Program-made: the position numbers and the translations under genes
Part shown: one piece after another, positions 1-11,898 of the stretch
How the letters are laid out: every line of letters begins with the position of its first letter
Position numbering within the stretch: the first letter of the stretch is position 1
Source: Paramecium octaurelia
Taxonomy: Eukaryota > Ciliophora > Oligohymenophorea > Peniculida > Parameciidae
Assembly: GCA_905182995.1 (NCBI GenBank)
Contig: CAJJDP010000073.1
Span: forward strand, 379,990-443,989
Length of the DNA: 64,000 bases
Direction: 5' to 3'
Notes under the pieces: model-generated
What the model was told of the DNA's origin: nothing
What the model saw: the letters and a program-made list of their open reading frames with translations, nothing else
Databases searched by the model: none

Positions 1-1806
1 AGAATCCTAATAAATGTCCTGATATCATGTATAAGCTATGCTCATAAGTAAATCCAGAGTTCTTTTTTAAATAAGTACCATTTATAATTTAATAACAAGG
101 TAGTGTTTATTTAATATTTCTCTTTATGGAATGATTGATGACTCATATTTGAATTCCATTCGTTAAGTTATTTTAGAGTTAAGTTTCCTTAATAGAACAG
201 AGAATTATGCTGAAGTGATAAAATAATTGCATATCAAAGGTACTGAATAGGTCATTCACAAATTATTAATATTTTAAAACCGAGTCAAAACACAAAAGGA
301 AATAGAGCTAAAAAGTGAAGAAATCAAATTGATAGGTTAATAAAATTCATTGATCACTCTTTATATATTAGGGAAACGACAGAAGAATAGATCAAAGAAT
401 TGCTTTTTATGTAAGGCAAAATTATTGCTTAAAAATCCGTGGCCTGAAAGTCCTTTTATCATATTCGTTTATATGTTCTATCAAGCTAAGTTAGAGTTAC
501 ATCACTAGAATCATGATGGATATACAAAATTGATTGATTAAAATATATTTGAGGAATGCAAACGTTATTATGATCGAAATGCGGTTAAATTTAATTAAGC
601 AAGGACACTTCAATTCTTCTCTATTCGAAGAAGATTAGATAAATAAAGAGATAAAATTACATTTAAAAACAAAGAGATTCAGAGTATGTTCGATCAAAAG
701 AGAGTTCAATAATTAGACCTTTCAAGAGACAACTTCTTAGCAATTCAGCAAACTCAAATTGAACTTAGAAGATCATTCCTAAATCAATCCCCACAAAAGA
801 AGATAATAGATTCAATCAAACAAAACTAAAGTCTTTATATAAACAGTGAAAATAAGAGGTTAAATTTTGATAGAACTATTCAAGGACCTCAAATTTTACA
901 TTACTTAGATGATATACAATTGCAGAAATCAAGATTCATTGATTTTGAGAATAAGATCAGATATTCTAAGTTGAATTTGATATAATAATAAGAAATTTCT
1001 GAAGTTTAATTTATAAGTAAAAGCAATAGAGACGGGTAGATAAGCTTAGGTAAATATTAAGGGAAGGTGATATTTATAAAAACATTGTCTTGTATGAGCT
1101 ATGATCAAATTAACTAATATTTTAAATTGGTGAAAAAGTATTTTAACTTAGATCACAAAAATATTAGAACTATTATAGGATATAACATAGAGGATCTTTA
1201 AGAAATGGACTTAAGTGGTTAAATCCGTATCTTAACATATAAATATGATTATAATTTAAGAACCTTCCTTTAAAAGAACAAGATTTCAACAAAAGAGAAA
1301 TGGCATATGGCAGTGTAGATCATAGATGCTATATATTATTTACATCAAAACGAGGTGATCTTTTGTAATTTACATCCGAATAATATTCTAATTGATGGAG
1401 ACACTCAGGTGCCAGTGCTCATTGATTTTGATTTGCAGTTCGACAAAGACTACATTGATATAAAATATATGGCCAAATAAGTAATTGAAGAAGAGATGCC
1501 ATTGTTTACTGAGAAGACTGATATTTATTCAATAGGATGCATCCTACTATATTTATTTTTTGGTTGTTAATTTCAATTTCATGAATCACAGTACTTATCA
1601 TAATTTATTGTTTTATTAGTCATTCTCCAACTCAGATCTTAGAGACCTTAGAAGATTTGAATCCTGATTAATCTGCAAATGTTGGTTTTGAAATACCTCC
1701 GAATTTAGACGGCTTACTAGAAAAGGCTAGAGTGATTACATTAAAATGTTTAAATGGAGAGATTGAATTATTAGATATGCTTCAACATTTTTATGATAAT
1801 GCTTGA
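1..1806 (+). CDS. protein kinase-like protein, probable pseudokinase (5' end may lie outside the window)
   Basis: Read with TGA as the only stop, one frame runs to the TGA at 1804-1806. Two introns fit, at 75-103 and 1591-1619 (29 nt each). The first ATG is at 27, but the frame is also open upstream, so the start may be off the window. The N-terminal half is Gln/Lys-rich with no domain I recognise. The C-terminal half is kinase-like: a degenerate glycine loop (LGKYQGKVIFIK, with the lysine kept), then FCNLHPNNIL in place of HRDLKPxNIL, then LIDFDL in place of DFG, and TDIYSIGCILLYLFFG matching subdomain IX. The catalytic Asp of HRD is Asn and the following Lys is His, so phosphotransfer is unlikely. 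A scaffold or regulatory role is inferred. Confidence 0.72.
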
Positions 1807-1845
1807 TGATCTATTATATGTTATTATTTATATTATTATTAACAG

Positions 1846-2433
1846 ATGAACTTCAAATAATAAGAAAGTTTATCTAAAAAAAAATCTAATAAGACACTAC
1901 TGCTTAGAGGAGACAAAATAAATGTTAATAAAACTAAATCTATTCCTAATACGCCCACATCCTCTAAGCTCTAACACGTGGGCTTGAGTGCACGCATTCA
2001 TACTGTGAATGGCACGGAAAAGCATGAAAAATTACTCGATCCTAAAAATAAAAGAATAACTCGAATATAATAAATGTCTCTTGATTCTGAGCCAAAACAT
2101 CTCTATAGAAAAGCCAGCCAATTAACTATATAAAGTGATTCGGATTTGGCCAATTTTATTCAAATTTAAACTACTCGAACAACAAGAGAACGCAAATTTG
2201 AGGATTAGAATCCATTAAATACACCAAACAGATAATTTATGGGCAAAGAACAGAAAATTAACAAATTCCAAGAATGCGAGTAATAGAAGAATAATAAGAT
2301 ATTGGATTTACTATTATTAAATACATAATAGTTGAAAGATATTTTCCAGAAGGTAAAAGCTCCTCAGATTCGATAGAAACCAAAAATCAACAATATTAAA
2401 GGATTTCCATCTGATTTCTTTTCTATATAATGA
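1846..2433 (+). CDS. hypothetical protein, 195 aa
   Basis: An uninterrupted frame runs from ATG 1846 to TGA 2431-2433 without introns. The product is basic and rich in Lys, Gln, Asn and Ser. It has no signal peptide, membrane segment or domain I recognise. It looks like a disordered protein and starts 40 bases after the preceding gene on the same strand. Its stop lies 12 bases before the stop of the convergent gene at 2446. I cannot propose a function. Confidence 0.65.
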
Positions 2434-2445
2434 GTTCATATTAAA

Positions 2446-4423
2446 TCATTTTCCTGGTTCAATTGCACTAGGTTTCTTATTATATTAATTGCTTAATGCA
2501 TCTATCACTCTATGAATCAATTCATTCCAACTCTGAGGCTTGTTACTCTCCAAATGGGCACTCAATTATTCCATCTTACTCTCCAACACCTAAATTCTTC
2601 CATCCTTATAACAATCTCTGGGTTTAGCAATGGCTCTAAATTCATGTTGTTCCTCCACAATTTTAGGATAATTCCACAATTCTGGCGGTCTCCTTTAAAT
2701 TACATAAACATTTGCATTGTCCTTCTCTTACAATTTATTGAACATTTGACTTGGATCATTCTATTACACTTAACGAGAACGAGTCCTAAAATCACTATTT
2801 AAAAGTACTTAGGAACCATGCCCTCTTTGATAATGACATCCTCTATGTCTTATTGAACAGCCTTGTTAATATGTCTGATCAATTCGACACACTCCTCGAA
2901 ATTGGCTTTCATTTAATCTTAAGCATAATATTCCCAAATCCAAAATCTTCCATACTTTTCAAAATCTAGTTTTTCTTAAATCTTCATGCTCTCCTCTTCT
3001 TTCTTCCTCAACTCATCATCGGCTTACCTCTTCTTATCTGGTGACATGCCTGACATAGCAGATTGAGCTTCAAATAAGTTCGATTATGCTAATGGCTATG
3101 TTTTTTATTATAATTTTTATTCCTTCAACTCATCTGCTATTTTTCTATCCTTCCATGCTCTCATGTACAATATTGTATGATATGTAATCAATTTAGGAAT
3201 GCTGCCCTTAACACAATTATCATCCCTTTTAATTAGAAATTCTTTCGCTTGAGCATTGGAATTGAATATCACACTTAATACATTATAAGTAAAATTTAAT
3301 TAGTCTCTTTTCAATGAAGTTCCCATTAAATGTTCAGCTATCAATTCTGCATCAATCAATTCTTTCACATCCTCCACAAATTGCTATTCTAATTCAAAAT
3401 TAATACAGTATTGTCCATCAGAGGAGCCTTATAGTAATTGATTCCCTTGAGCATCAAACAAAGCAAATTGTTTCTCATCTTATCGAAAGCTTCCTACAAA
3501 GGAGTTAAGTAGAAAGACTCAATTTTATTCTGTTACCACCCTTCATATCCCAATTTATTGAAGATCAATTTGACATTTGGATTGCATGAAATAGCTTTCG
3601 ATTCCAGCAACAACCTCTGAGCCTCTTGTAGACATATACAATATTGTTCGATATCAGCCTAATCAGTATTATAATTTATTATAAAACCTTCAATATGAAG
3701 TCCTTTGTTTATCTTGCTTAGTTTGAAGTATTGACAAGATCAAAGAACATCATTTTTTTGTTAATCTCCAACAAAGCTCTCAAAGGTCCCAAAACAAGCA
3801 TGAGTTTTTCTTCAATGACTTTGTGACTTGACTTAATAAGAATTGGAAGTTTTTTCAAAAAATCATTCAAAAGACCCACAAATGCTTTCCTTTCTGCAAT
3901 ATAATTTTCTGCATTAATATCAAAAAACTTGTGATCCTCCAAAGCTTTTAAAATATATAATATGTGTACTTCTTGCTATTTTAGCAAGCAATTCCTTCAC
4001 GTGCTTAGCTCTATCTTTATCCTACTTCTCAACTGAATAATAGAATCCATCGAGATATTGCTTAACAACTACTTTGTTGATTTCCACATCCTCAACTGCA
4101 AAGAAGGCACTTCTAATGTGACAATGCTCAATTTGTTTTATTTTAGATTTGCATTTGAATGTCTAGCACACTTCAAGTAATTTATCATGATAAACCTAAG
4201 TGAAAGGGATGTTTTTAAAGAACAGTTTACTTGCCAATTGCCTGTCAAGTCTTTGGAAGTTTCAGATATATTATTGTCCATTGATTTGTAAATGATTTAT
4301 AACTCTGACCAGATTCTGTATTCTTCACTTTCCTTCCACTGTTCAAATTATTTCTAAATTAGTTAATTTATTATTATATACAGCTTGCAATTCAGGATCT
4401 ATCTTTTTGGCTTTGGGGGGCAT
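2446..4423 (-). CDS. hypothetical protein with charged helical regions, about 600 aa
   Basis: Starts MPPKAKKIDPELQA at 4423 and ends ...KKPSAIEPGK at the TGA complementary to 2446-2448. About six small introns are needed. Those I can place with a consistent frame include a 28-nt intron after codon 14, a 35-nt one, a 25-nt one near 3955 and a 23-nt one near 2790. One near 3430-3460 is less certain. With these removed the length is divisible by three. The product is largely alpha-helical, with charged Glu/Lys segments toward the C-terminus. I do not recognise a family. Annotators using the standard code would see only fragments of it. Confidence 0.6.
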
Positions 4424-4598
4424 AATTATAAATAAAATATAATATAATTAATAATAAATAATTCTTTCGAAGCCAATAAGAAACTTAGGGTCCATAGATA
4501 ATAAAGTATGCTGAATATGATTATTTATTAGAACTGATATTTTTATTTATAATTCCCATTAAAACAAAATTATCTTATAAAATTTTTTGTTATTTAAA

Positions 4599-6014
4599 AT
4601 GGCCAATTCTTCTGTTGTGCTGATCTGTATATAAAACCCAGATTTCATCAATATAACAGTGACTCACGTCTATCAAAATTTCATCCAATTCGGTACAATC
4701 GAAAAAGTATTGTCTAATACCATTCATAGATACTTATCTTTGAGCGAAATAAGCCAATTTGGAAGGCCTTGGTCCAGTTCGACAGTGTCCGTTCAGCTTT
4801 GAATGCGCTTCAATTAAATAATACAATCATGCATGGACTTTCGATATTGGTTTATGAGTCCAATCGCAAGGGCCTTGACTTTTAAGCTCGTAATCAATAT
4901 GCCAGATGTACATTTATTACCCTTATTAAGAGATTACACTGCCTAGCAAGTTTAGGGCATAGTGCATTCAACTGAGTTGCCAAAGACCGACTTGATAAAC
5001 AAATGGCTCCCTCATTCTTAAATGTTGCCACCCTAAACTGGAATGCCTCCCATACCAACTTAGTTTGCAGAAGCTCTGAACTTTGACAAGGCAGACGGCT
5101 CATCTGATTATGATTCTCAGGAAGAAGCAACTGAAGATAAATAAGAAGAATTGTAAAATTTTTGTGAATTATTTCTTAATAAAGGTCTAATCAATTTGTA
5201 AAGTGCATGGGTGACAATTTAACCTAACTTTTTCAGTTCTCACCAGGCCAACGCATTTCCACTTCATAACAACTACCAAACAGCATTCAAGTAGAAAAAT
5301 AGATCTTTCAATCTGAAGTTCTTCCATAAAGTAATTCTGATCATTTCTATCTAGAAAAATTGATTACAAAGGTACTCTATGCCAACTGGTTTGATCCCAA
5401 GCAAACATCCATGACGATGATTTATAATATATTTAGTACTTTTGGAAACATCTAAAAGATGATCTTCTTTAAGACTAAATGCAACGTCTTAATCGAATAT
5501 TCAACAGAGGTTAGCGTTAAATTCCTATTGACAAATTTCAATGAAGGAAACCCAACTCTTTTTGGTTAAAAATTGAAAGTACTCCCTTACAATTAATCTA
5601 GGTATACCCTTCCAATTATGAATTTATATTCTTCAGAAATTGTGAAGAAGGCTAATTGCCAAAGAACACAGAAGAAGAAGAGTTTTATTTGGGAAATGAG
5701 GCATCATTCAGATACAAAGATAATAATTTCAAATATCTTGTCTCGCCTTCTTAACAAATAATGTTGACAAATTTGAAAAAAGAATTCTGCGAAGAAGGCA
5801 TCATTTATCAAACTTTTTCGAAATTTGGTTAAATTGAGAAAATAAAGTAAGAGGTTTTGTTTAATTTAGAATATTTTGTGAAGAAAAAAATAAAAATAAA
5901 TGTTTGATCAAGTATTAAGAATTAGATTCAGCGATCCAAGCTATGGCAATCATGCATAATTATGAATATAACAAAAGGAAAATCTAGATTTTTTTTTCCA
6001 AAAATAAAACATGA
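4599..6014 (+). CDS. PTB/hnRNP-L-type RNA-binding protein with three RRMs, about 427 aa
   Basis: Five small introns (23, 25, 26, 35 and 23 nt) connect frames from ATG 4599 to TGA 6012-6014. Three RRM-like units are visible. The first begins VVLICIQNPDFINITVTHVY and continues FGTIEKILIF. The second contains VLYANWFDPKQTSMTMIYNI and FSTFGNIQKM. The C-terminal one ends with FGQIEKIKIF and a helix AIQAMAIMHNYEYNKRKIQI. The pattern NP..VT...Y..F..FG.I.KI is typical of the polypyrimidine-tract-binding/hnRNP-L family, which binds pyrimidine-rich RNA in splicing and mRNA control. An acidic linker separates the first two RRMs. Assignment to this superfamily is firm; orthology to PTB versus hnRNP-L is not settled. 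Confidence 0.8.
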
Positions 6015-6043
6015 AATAAGACTTGAGTTTTTGTTATTAATTA

Positions 6044-9000
6044 ATGAATTATTCGATTTTGAAGCAAACTTTTTCTAATAGTATCGAATCAGAAGAAAGC
6101 AAACTCAGTCTCATCTATCTGGTAACTTCAAACTCATTAGGGATATCGTTAGACGATCTCATTACCCTCTTTCCAAGATGTTGTCAGAATTTTATTGCTG
6201 AAAAAATTGTGACTGAATCTTTAGCCTATAAACAATTTCTTTCACACTTTATCACTGAAGACTCTGAAGGATAGAAAGTGTATGTTTTGGGGAAGGATAA
6301 ATTCCTGTTCGATTATTTATATAAGACCAATACTAGTTATCTATTCTCTAAGGGTATTTTTACTAATTTATAATAAGCATACAAATATTTACTGCAAAAC
6401 ACAATTGAAATTTAGCATTTAGATTCCTTTGATAGAACCTTAAATCCACTGATAATATATGAGAAGCAGCATTAGAAGGATACTTCGAACCCTTTGCATT
6501 TTCAATTAAATCGTATTTCAAACATTGAGCTATTATTGAGGGAAGGATTGAAAAAATATTTATTCACATTTACTCAAAACAAAGAAGAATGCTACAGTCT
6601 AATTTAACAAGAGAAGTACTATGAGACCACTAAAATCAGTTTCTCAAATTTCGAAATAGACTAATTTCATATTGAGCTTAGTAATATTTTAGCTAATTTT
6701 CAAACAAGTTTAAATCAAAATTTCTCATCGATATACTAATTCCTTAAGTTTTTATTAGGATGCAGGATCATATACTAATTGAATAAACAACATTTGAGAA
6801 ATATTTCGGTGAAATTGATTTGCCAATCATTTTGCAAATAGTTCTTTGATCATTACTTATTCATATATACAGAATTTCATGAATACATGATTAAGTTTAT
6901 TCAAATGGAATGTGATTCCCTCACTTCTGGTATTTTGACTAATAGTTTACCCAATCTCAGCATCACAATAAGTGCGTATTGTTAATTTTACAGGATTAAC
7001 AAGAAAATATTGAATTTTGATTACAAAAAGCATATAAAAATAGGGGATTTTTTAGATTTCTATTTTATGTTCGATTTACTTTATTTGCAATTCTCTTAGG
7101 TCTCATCAATCGAAGAGTATGCAGTGATTGTTGATTACTATAGATTGAATTTAAAGAATCCCTATCCAAATGTGCTGGTGAGAGAAATCTTATAAAATAT
7201 AGCCACATCTATTGATGAATGTCAGAAACCCAAGAATCTGGATCCTTTTGACTTTATTTCATATGATGTTTCTCCCCAGAGGTTGATGACGAAACTGCAA
7301 ACCTTTCTCGTTGAGAGACACCTTTATTTGAACAATTACGAATGGCAATTCTTCCTGTTCGAAACTGTAAGCTATGCAATTATAGTCTAGTTTAGTGATA
7401 TCAAGGCGAATAAGAACCTACTGAATGATGAACAATTTGTGTAGAAGAAGATCAAATACATATAAGAGAATTACGAGGATACTAAGAAAATTAATCAGGT
7501 TGAGCACATTTTTATTAACCTTCTTCCTCTTACATCATAAAAATCATTATCTGATTATATTTTGCTTGTGTTGACTATCTTAGATCATTCCCTTTTTATT
7601 AAATTATTTAGTTTGATAGTTTATAAATATTATGCTCACTCGTAACATACAAATATGAAAGTGCTTGAAGGTATGCACATCAAAATAAAATAGACTTATA
7701 AAAGTTCTTATGCATTCCTGAGTATAATTATTTATTGATTGGAATTATTAAGCTTATTAATTAATGGAAGAATGAAATCAAAAATTCCAAGGATTCATTT
7801 CATATTGCATTGGACTCAGTCAAATGGAAATACAGGTAAATTGGATTAGTGTTTTTTCGATGCGGAAGTTTCATAGAATCTGTATATTATTTAGAAAAAT
7901 ACTTAGCAAAGAAAAATCTACTCTTTAAATTTGATTTAAAAAAACTATCACATAAATAATAAGAGAAACTGCATAACACTTTATTATATATTAACATGGC
8001 AAAGAGCCATTTAAATAGTTCTATTCCTCCTGAATAAATATATTCAAGATTAAACTTTAATTTCCCCTTCAATCCAGATTCGTTGCTTGAAGTCGGTAAT
8101 AATTGGTACAAGGAATAGAATGTTGCTATGAAGATGAGATAAAAGTAAATACCTTTGGATGTATAATTATACAATTTCAGAGATCTTAATTCAAAAGGGC
8201 AATACTTGAATATATTGGACCCTTCAAGACTGGATAAAATAGTTATTTCTTTAATTTCAGACATCTCAAGGTATGTGTCTTAGGAAATGAGTAAGGAATA
8301 GATCAATTAGAGCATTAAATATGTAAAATTATCCATAGCTTTGTCTCTCAAATCAACAAGTTTATCAAAAATTATATGTTAGAATATCATTCAGACCTCT
8401 TACATAATAAAGAGACTCGAGAACTATTGGGAAGGGATATAAGGTAAAGAAATAAGAATTACTTTTGTGAAAAGATTTTCATAATAATACTGGATGTATT
8501 TGAACACATTGGTGAAGAGGAGGTATTAAATACTGAATACATATTTATAGTTCAAAGTAGTACAAAATAATCAATTACAGAGAGTAATATGCTAAACACC
8601 TTATGAAAATAGACAAATATGAGGAAGCACTTGCAATTTGTAAGAAAAAACAAAATCTAATTTAATGTCGTATTTATGAAAGGATGGGATACTATTATAA
8701 GGCAATTAGTTTGACAGGGATCGATCCTTTTACTTATTCATAGAATAAGGGATTCTTTATTACGGACATACAGAATTGTTCATAAAAGATAAAATTCTTG
8801 AGATATTTAATAAAGGATCAATTATTTCACAGAGAAAGAGTATTGCAAACTTATAGTGACATTTGGAGTTCAAAACACTTACCTCCTTTGTCAAGATATT
8901 TTGAGAACAAGAAGAAATTCAGCAAATTTTGTTATCATTACGCATAAGAATTGGAATAGGAATATAAGTGTAAATGTGATAGTTAAAACCAATAAAATTG

Positions 9001-10507
9001 TTTGAAATTGATGGATTTATTTTTGAGTAGTGTAAGTGCAGGGGATAAATATGTATAGTAATCATTTCCAAAAATATTTCGACTTTGGTTTATGCATAAA
9101 TCAAAGGATTAATTTGCTTAAAAATTTGATTCATATTTGAATACAATAAGTTGTATAAAGTTGCAATATTGTTTGGAATTATTAATAACAGGAGTGGAGA
9201 CATTTAAAAATGATCGTACATCTAGTAGGAGTCTAGCTCAAGCATTGTCAATATTGGCAAGCAATTATCCAAGTCAGATGATATGGTGGTTGGCTCCTTT
9301 GAAGAATTTCAATCAAACCTCTTAACAGTAAGATATTAATATGTATGATTTTAGCAAAATACTGATGTATTAGGAAGTGCTGAAATTGATTCCTGAGAAA
9401 CGAGAGAAGTTCGAAGAGTTGGAAAAACAATTCAATGTGATTTTAAGAATCTGTTAATAAAAATCAAAGGTAAATTAATAATAAGGTTGGGCAGTGGAGA
9501 ATATAAGTTCATCATTGTTAAGCGAATACAATAAAACTAGGGAGAAGATCATATATCCTGGGATTGAAAATCTATCATAACCATTTAAATCTGAGGATAA
9601 TTTGGTAAAGATCATTTAGATATATCCTTAAATGAAAATAGCTCCTTCTAAAGATAAGCCTAAGAAAATATAGGTTGAATGTAGTGATTCAAGCATTAAA
9701 TATTTATTGTTAAAGAATGAGGTTCAGGATTCCAAGAGCAGTGGAGACACAAGGAGAGAACAGAGAATAATTTTGATGCTGCAATTTTTTAATACTTTGT
9801 TGGAGCCTCTCTAATTAAAGTATCCTTTGTTTGCATCAATGAGTTTGAATCAACTAAGCTAAGTCATTGAATGGGTGACTCAAACGACTACTTGTCGAGA
9901 AGCTATTGGAGTTTCAACGGCTGGCGCTAAGAATAGATAAATCTACAATTAGACAGAATGGAAATAATTAAATGAGTAGGAACCAAAACTAAACAATTAC
10001 TTCTTTTCTTAATATTAGGATCCTTATATATGGTATGATGCATAATAGGGATTTATAAAATCTATGGCTTTGTGGTCAGCTTTTCAATACTTGATAGGAT
10101 TCGGAGATAGACATTGTGATAATATTTTGATTCATGAAAGTGGAGAGTTGATTCACATAGATTACGAATGTGTGTTTCATAAGGGTAAATTCCTGCCAGT
10201 GCCTGAGATCGTCGATTTTCGATTGACAAAGAATCTCAGATATGGAATGGGTTATTTGAGAGAGTAAGGCCAATTTAGACAAATATTGGAATAAATTATA
10301 GAAGTGTTTCAAAAACACAAGGATATTATATTTGCATTTCTTGACCCATACATCTATGATCCTTTATTGTGTAGAACCTCGTCAGATGTAATAGAATTGA
10401 TAAAGTATAAATTGAACAACCAAATAAACGTATAGAACTTGATTGAACGAAATTGTGACTCAGAGATTCTTAGATAAATGTATTATGGATGGGCACCTTA
10501 TTAATGA
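6044..10507 (+). CDS. ATR: ATR/Mec1-type phosphatidylinositol 3-kinase-related kinase
   Basis: A long multi-exon frame starts MNYSILKQTFSNSIESEESK at 6044 and ends LRQMYYGWAPYQ at TGA 10505-10507. The C-terminal kinase domain shows GFGDRHCDNILIHESGELIH, then HIDYEC, KGKFLPVPEIVDFRLTKNL and GMG, the arrangement of ATR. The last residues form the FATC tail, with the QMYxGWxPY pattern of ATR. Upstream helical repeats correspond to the FAT region. ATR signals replication stress and single-stranded DNA in the nucleus. At roughly 1,470 residues it is much shorter than animal ATR (about 2,600), and an independent gene ends 30 bases upstream, so the N-terminal HEAT array is reduced. A 23-nt intron lies near 7670; other introns are not all placed. 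SMG1 is the main alternative. Confidence 0.82.
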
Positions 10508-10538
10508 TATCACTATAAACATATGATATTTATTTATT

Positions 10539-11641
10539 TCAACTCAATTTACCCATCTCATACTTCTTAAGTAGAGCAACCACAGATTTATGGATCATTC
10601 CATCGACAATACTAGCAATCGTGAATACTCCTCCGAGAATGGCACAAATCTAGACCAAAAAGTGCAAGAAACTCTCTCTATATTACAAAAATTTGACAGT
10701 CACTGGGGACAGATCATATCTAATTATTCTTTTAATTCTGCTTACCTAAAATAAACAGCGGGAAGATGATCAGTTTAGACTTCATTGCTATTCGCAGTGA
10801 ATTGATGAACATAATACTCATTTCCTGATACATCGATATAGGTTGTAGGCACGACAGATATGTAGTATTAAAACATCATTCCAGTTCCTCCTTAAGGCTA
10901 AGCAATTTTCTTTGTGTTATCAAGGGGATTAAGAACTCCTTTCTAAAACTATTTCTTTATTTTAATTAAATCATCCTCCTCTCCAAAGGAGATGTGATTA
11001 ATAGTATGTGATAAATCTAATGTTGATATCTAACTTCTCTAAAACACTTAATGTAAGATTCCTCCAAAAGCATGAGCAGAAACATGGAAATTGCCTATAC
11101 AATATTCTCATTATTGATTACCTGGCACTTTGTTAACAATAATGTACCCAGCGATTTGACATCCTTCCTTTTCCTTAAATGCCTATTCTATACGCACAAA
11201 ATCAATTGATGGTTAATTATGATGCTCGTGTCCTTCATGATTTGAATGAACTTCCTCAGAAATTACCTTCCCATTCTTTATTCTCTTTTTTATTAATCTA
11301 CCCTCAACATTAACAACGTGAGACCCCATAATGTCTTGTACATCCAAAGATAGAATATCACATGGAAATTTATGAAATTCAATGTCCAAGTTTACCCGAA
11401 TTTATTCACCACCACGATTAATATCAACAAACATTTCACTACTATTATCCACTTCAATATATGCCTAAAAAGAATATATTCTAATAAGGATTACCTGCAA
11501 TTCTGTGATAAATAAGATAACTATCACTATGGTACTAATGACTGAAATCAATGCACCAGCAGTAGTTGGCTCTGTTAAATCAGTTGGCAATTTACGATAA
11601 ATGTCCAATTTTCTCAGTCTTGATTGCACTCCACCTATCAT
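10539..11641 (-). CDS. ERGIC3/Erv46-like COPII vesicle cargo receptor, about 340 aa
   Basis: Starts MIGGVQSRLRKLDIYRKLP at 11641 and ends ...ALLKKYEMGKLS at the TGA complementary to 10539-10541. The order is typical of Erv41/Erv46: a short cytosolic N-terminus, a membrane helix (AGALISVISTIVIVILF), a large lumenal domain and a second helix (AILGGVFTIASIVDGMI) near the C-terminus. The lumenal part carries EKEGCQIAGYIIVNKVPGN, then HVSAHAFGG, LDLSHTINHISFGEEDD and FQYYISVVPTTYI, all characteristic of the family. These proteins cycle between ER and Golgi and load cargo into COPII carriers. Small introns interrupt it, including a 30-nt one near 11475. Confidence 0.9.
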
Positions 11642-11898
11642 TTAATTAATTTATGTAAAATAGCTCAAATATTTATAAAGACTATTCCTACTTTTCTTTT
11701 CAATACTCTATTAACCATTTGACTATCGTAAATTACAATTGATGATAGAATAGAAGAATACAATAGTTACTTATATAGTTATTCATTGAAATTCAATAAG
11801 ACAAACAAATCGGAATAATAGTTTGAATATTGCTAATAAAAACTGAATATTGTAACAACAACAATAAGGGGACTTAAGAATATATTATATTGCTATAT

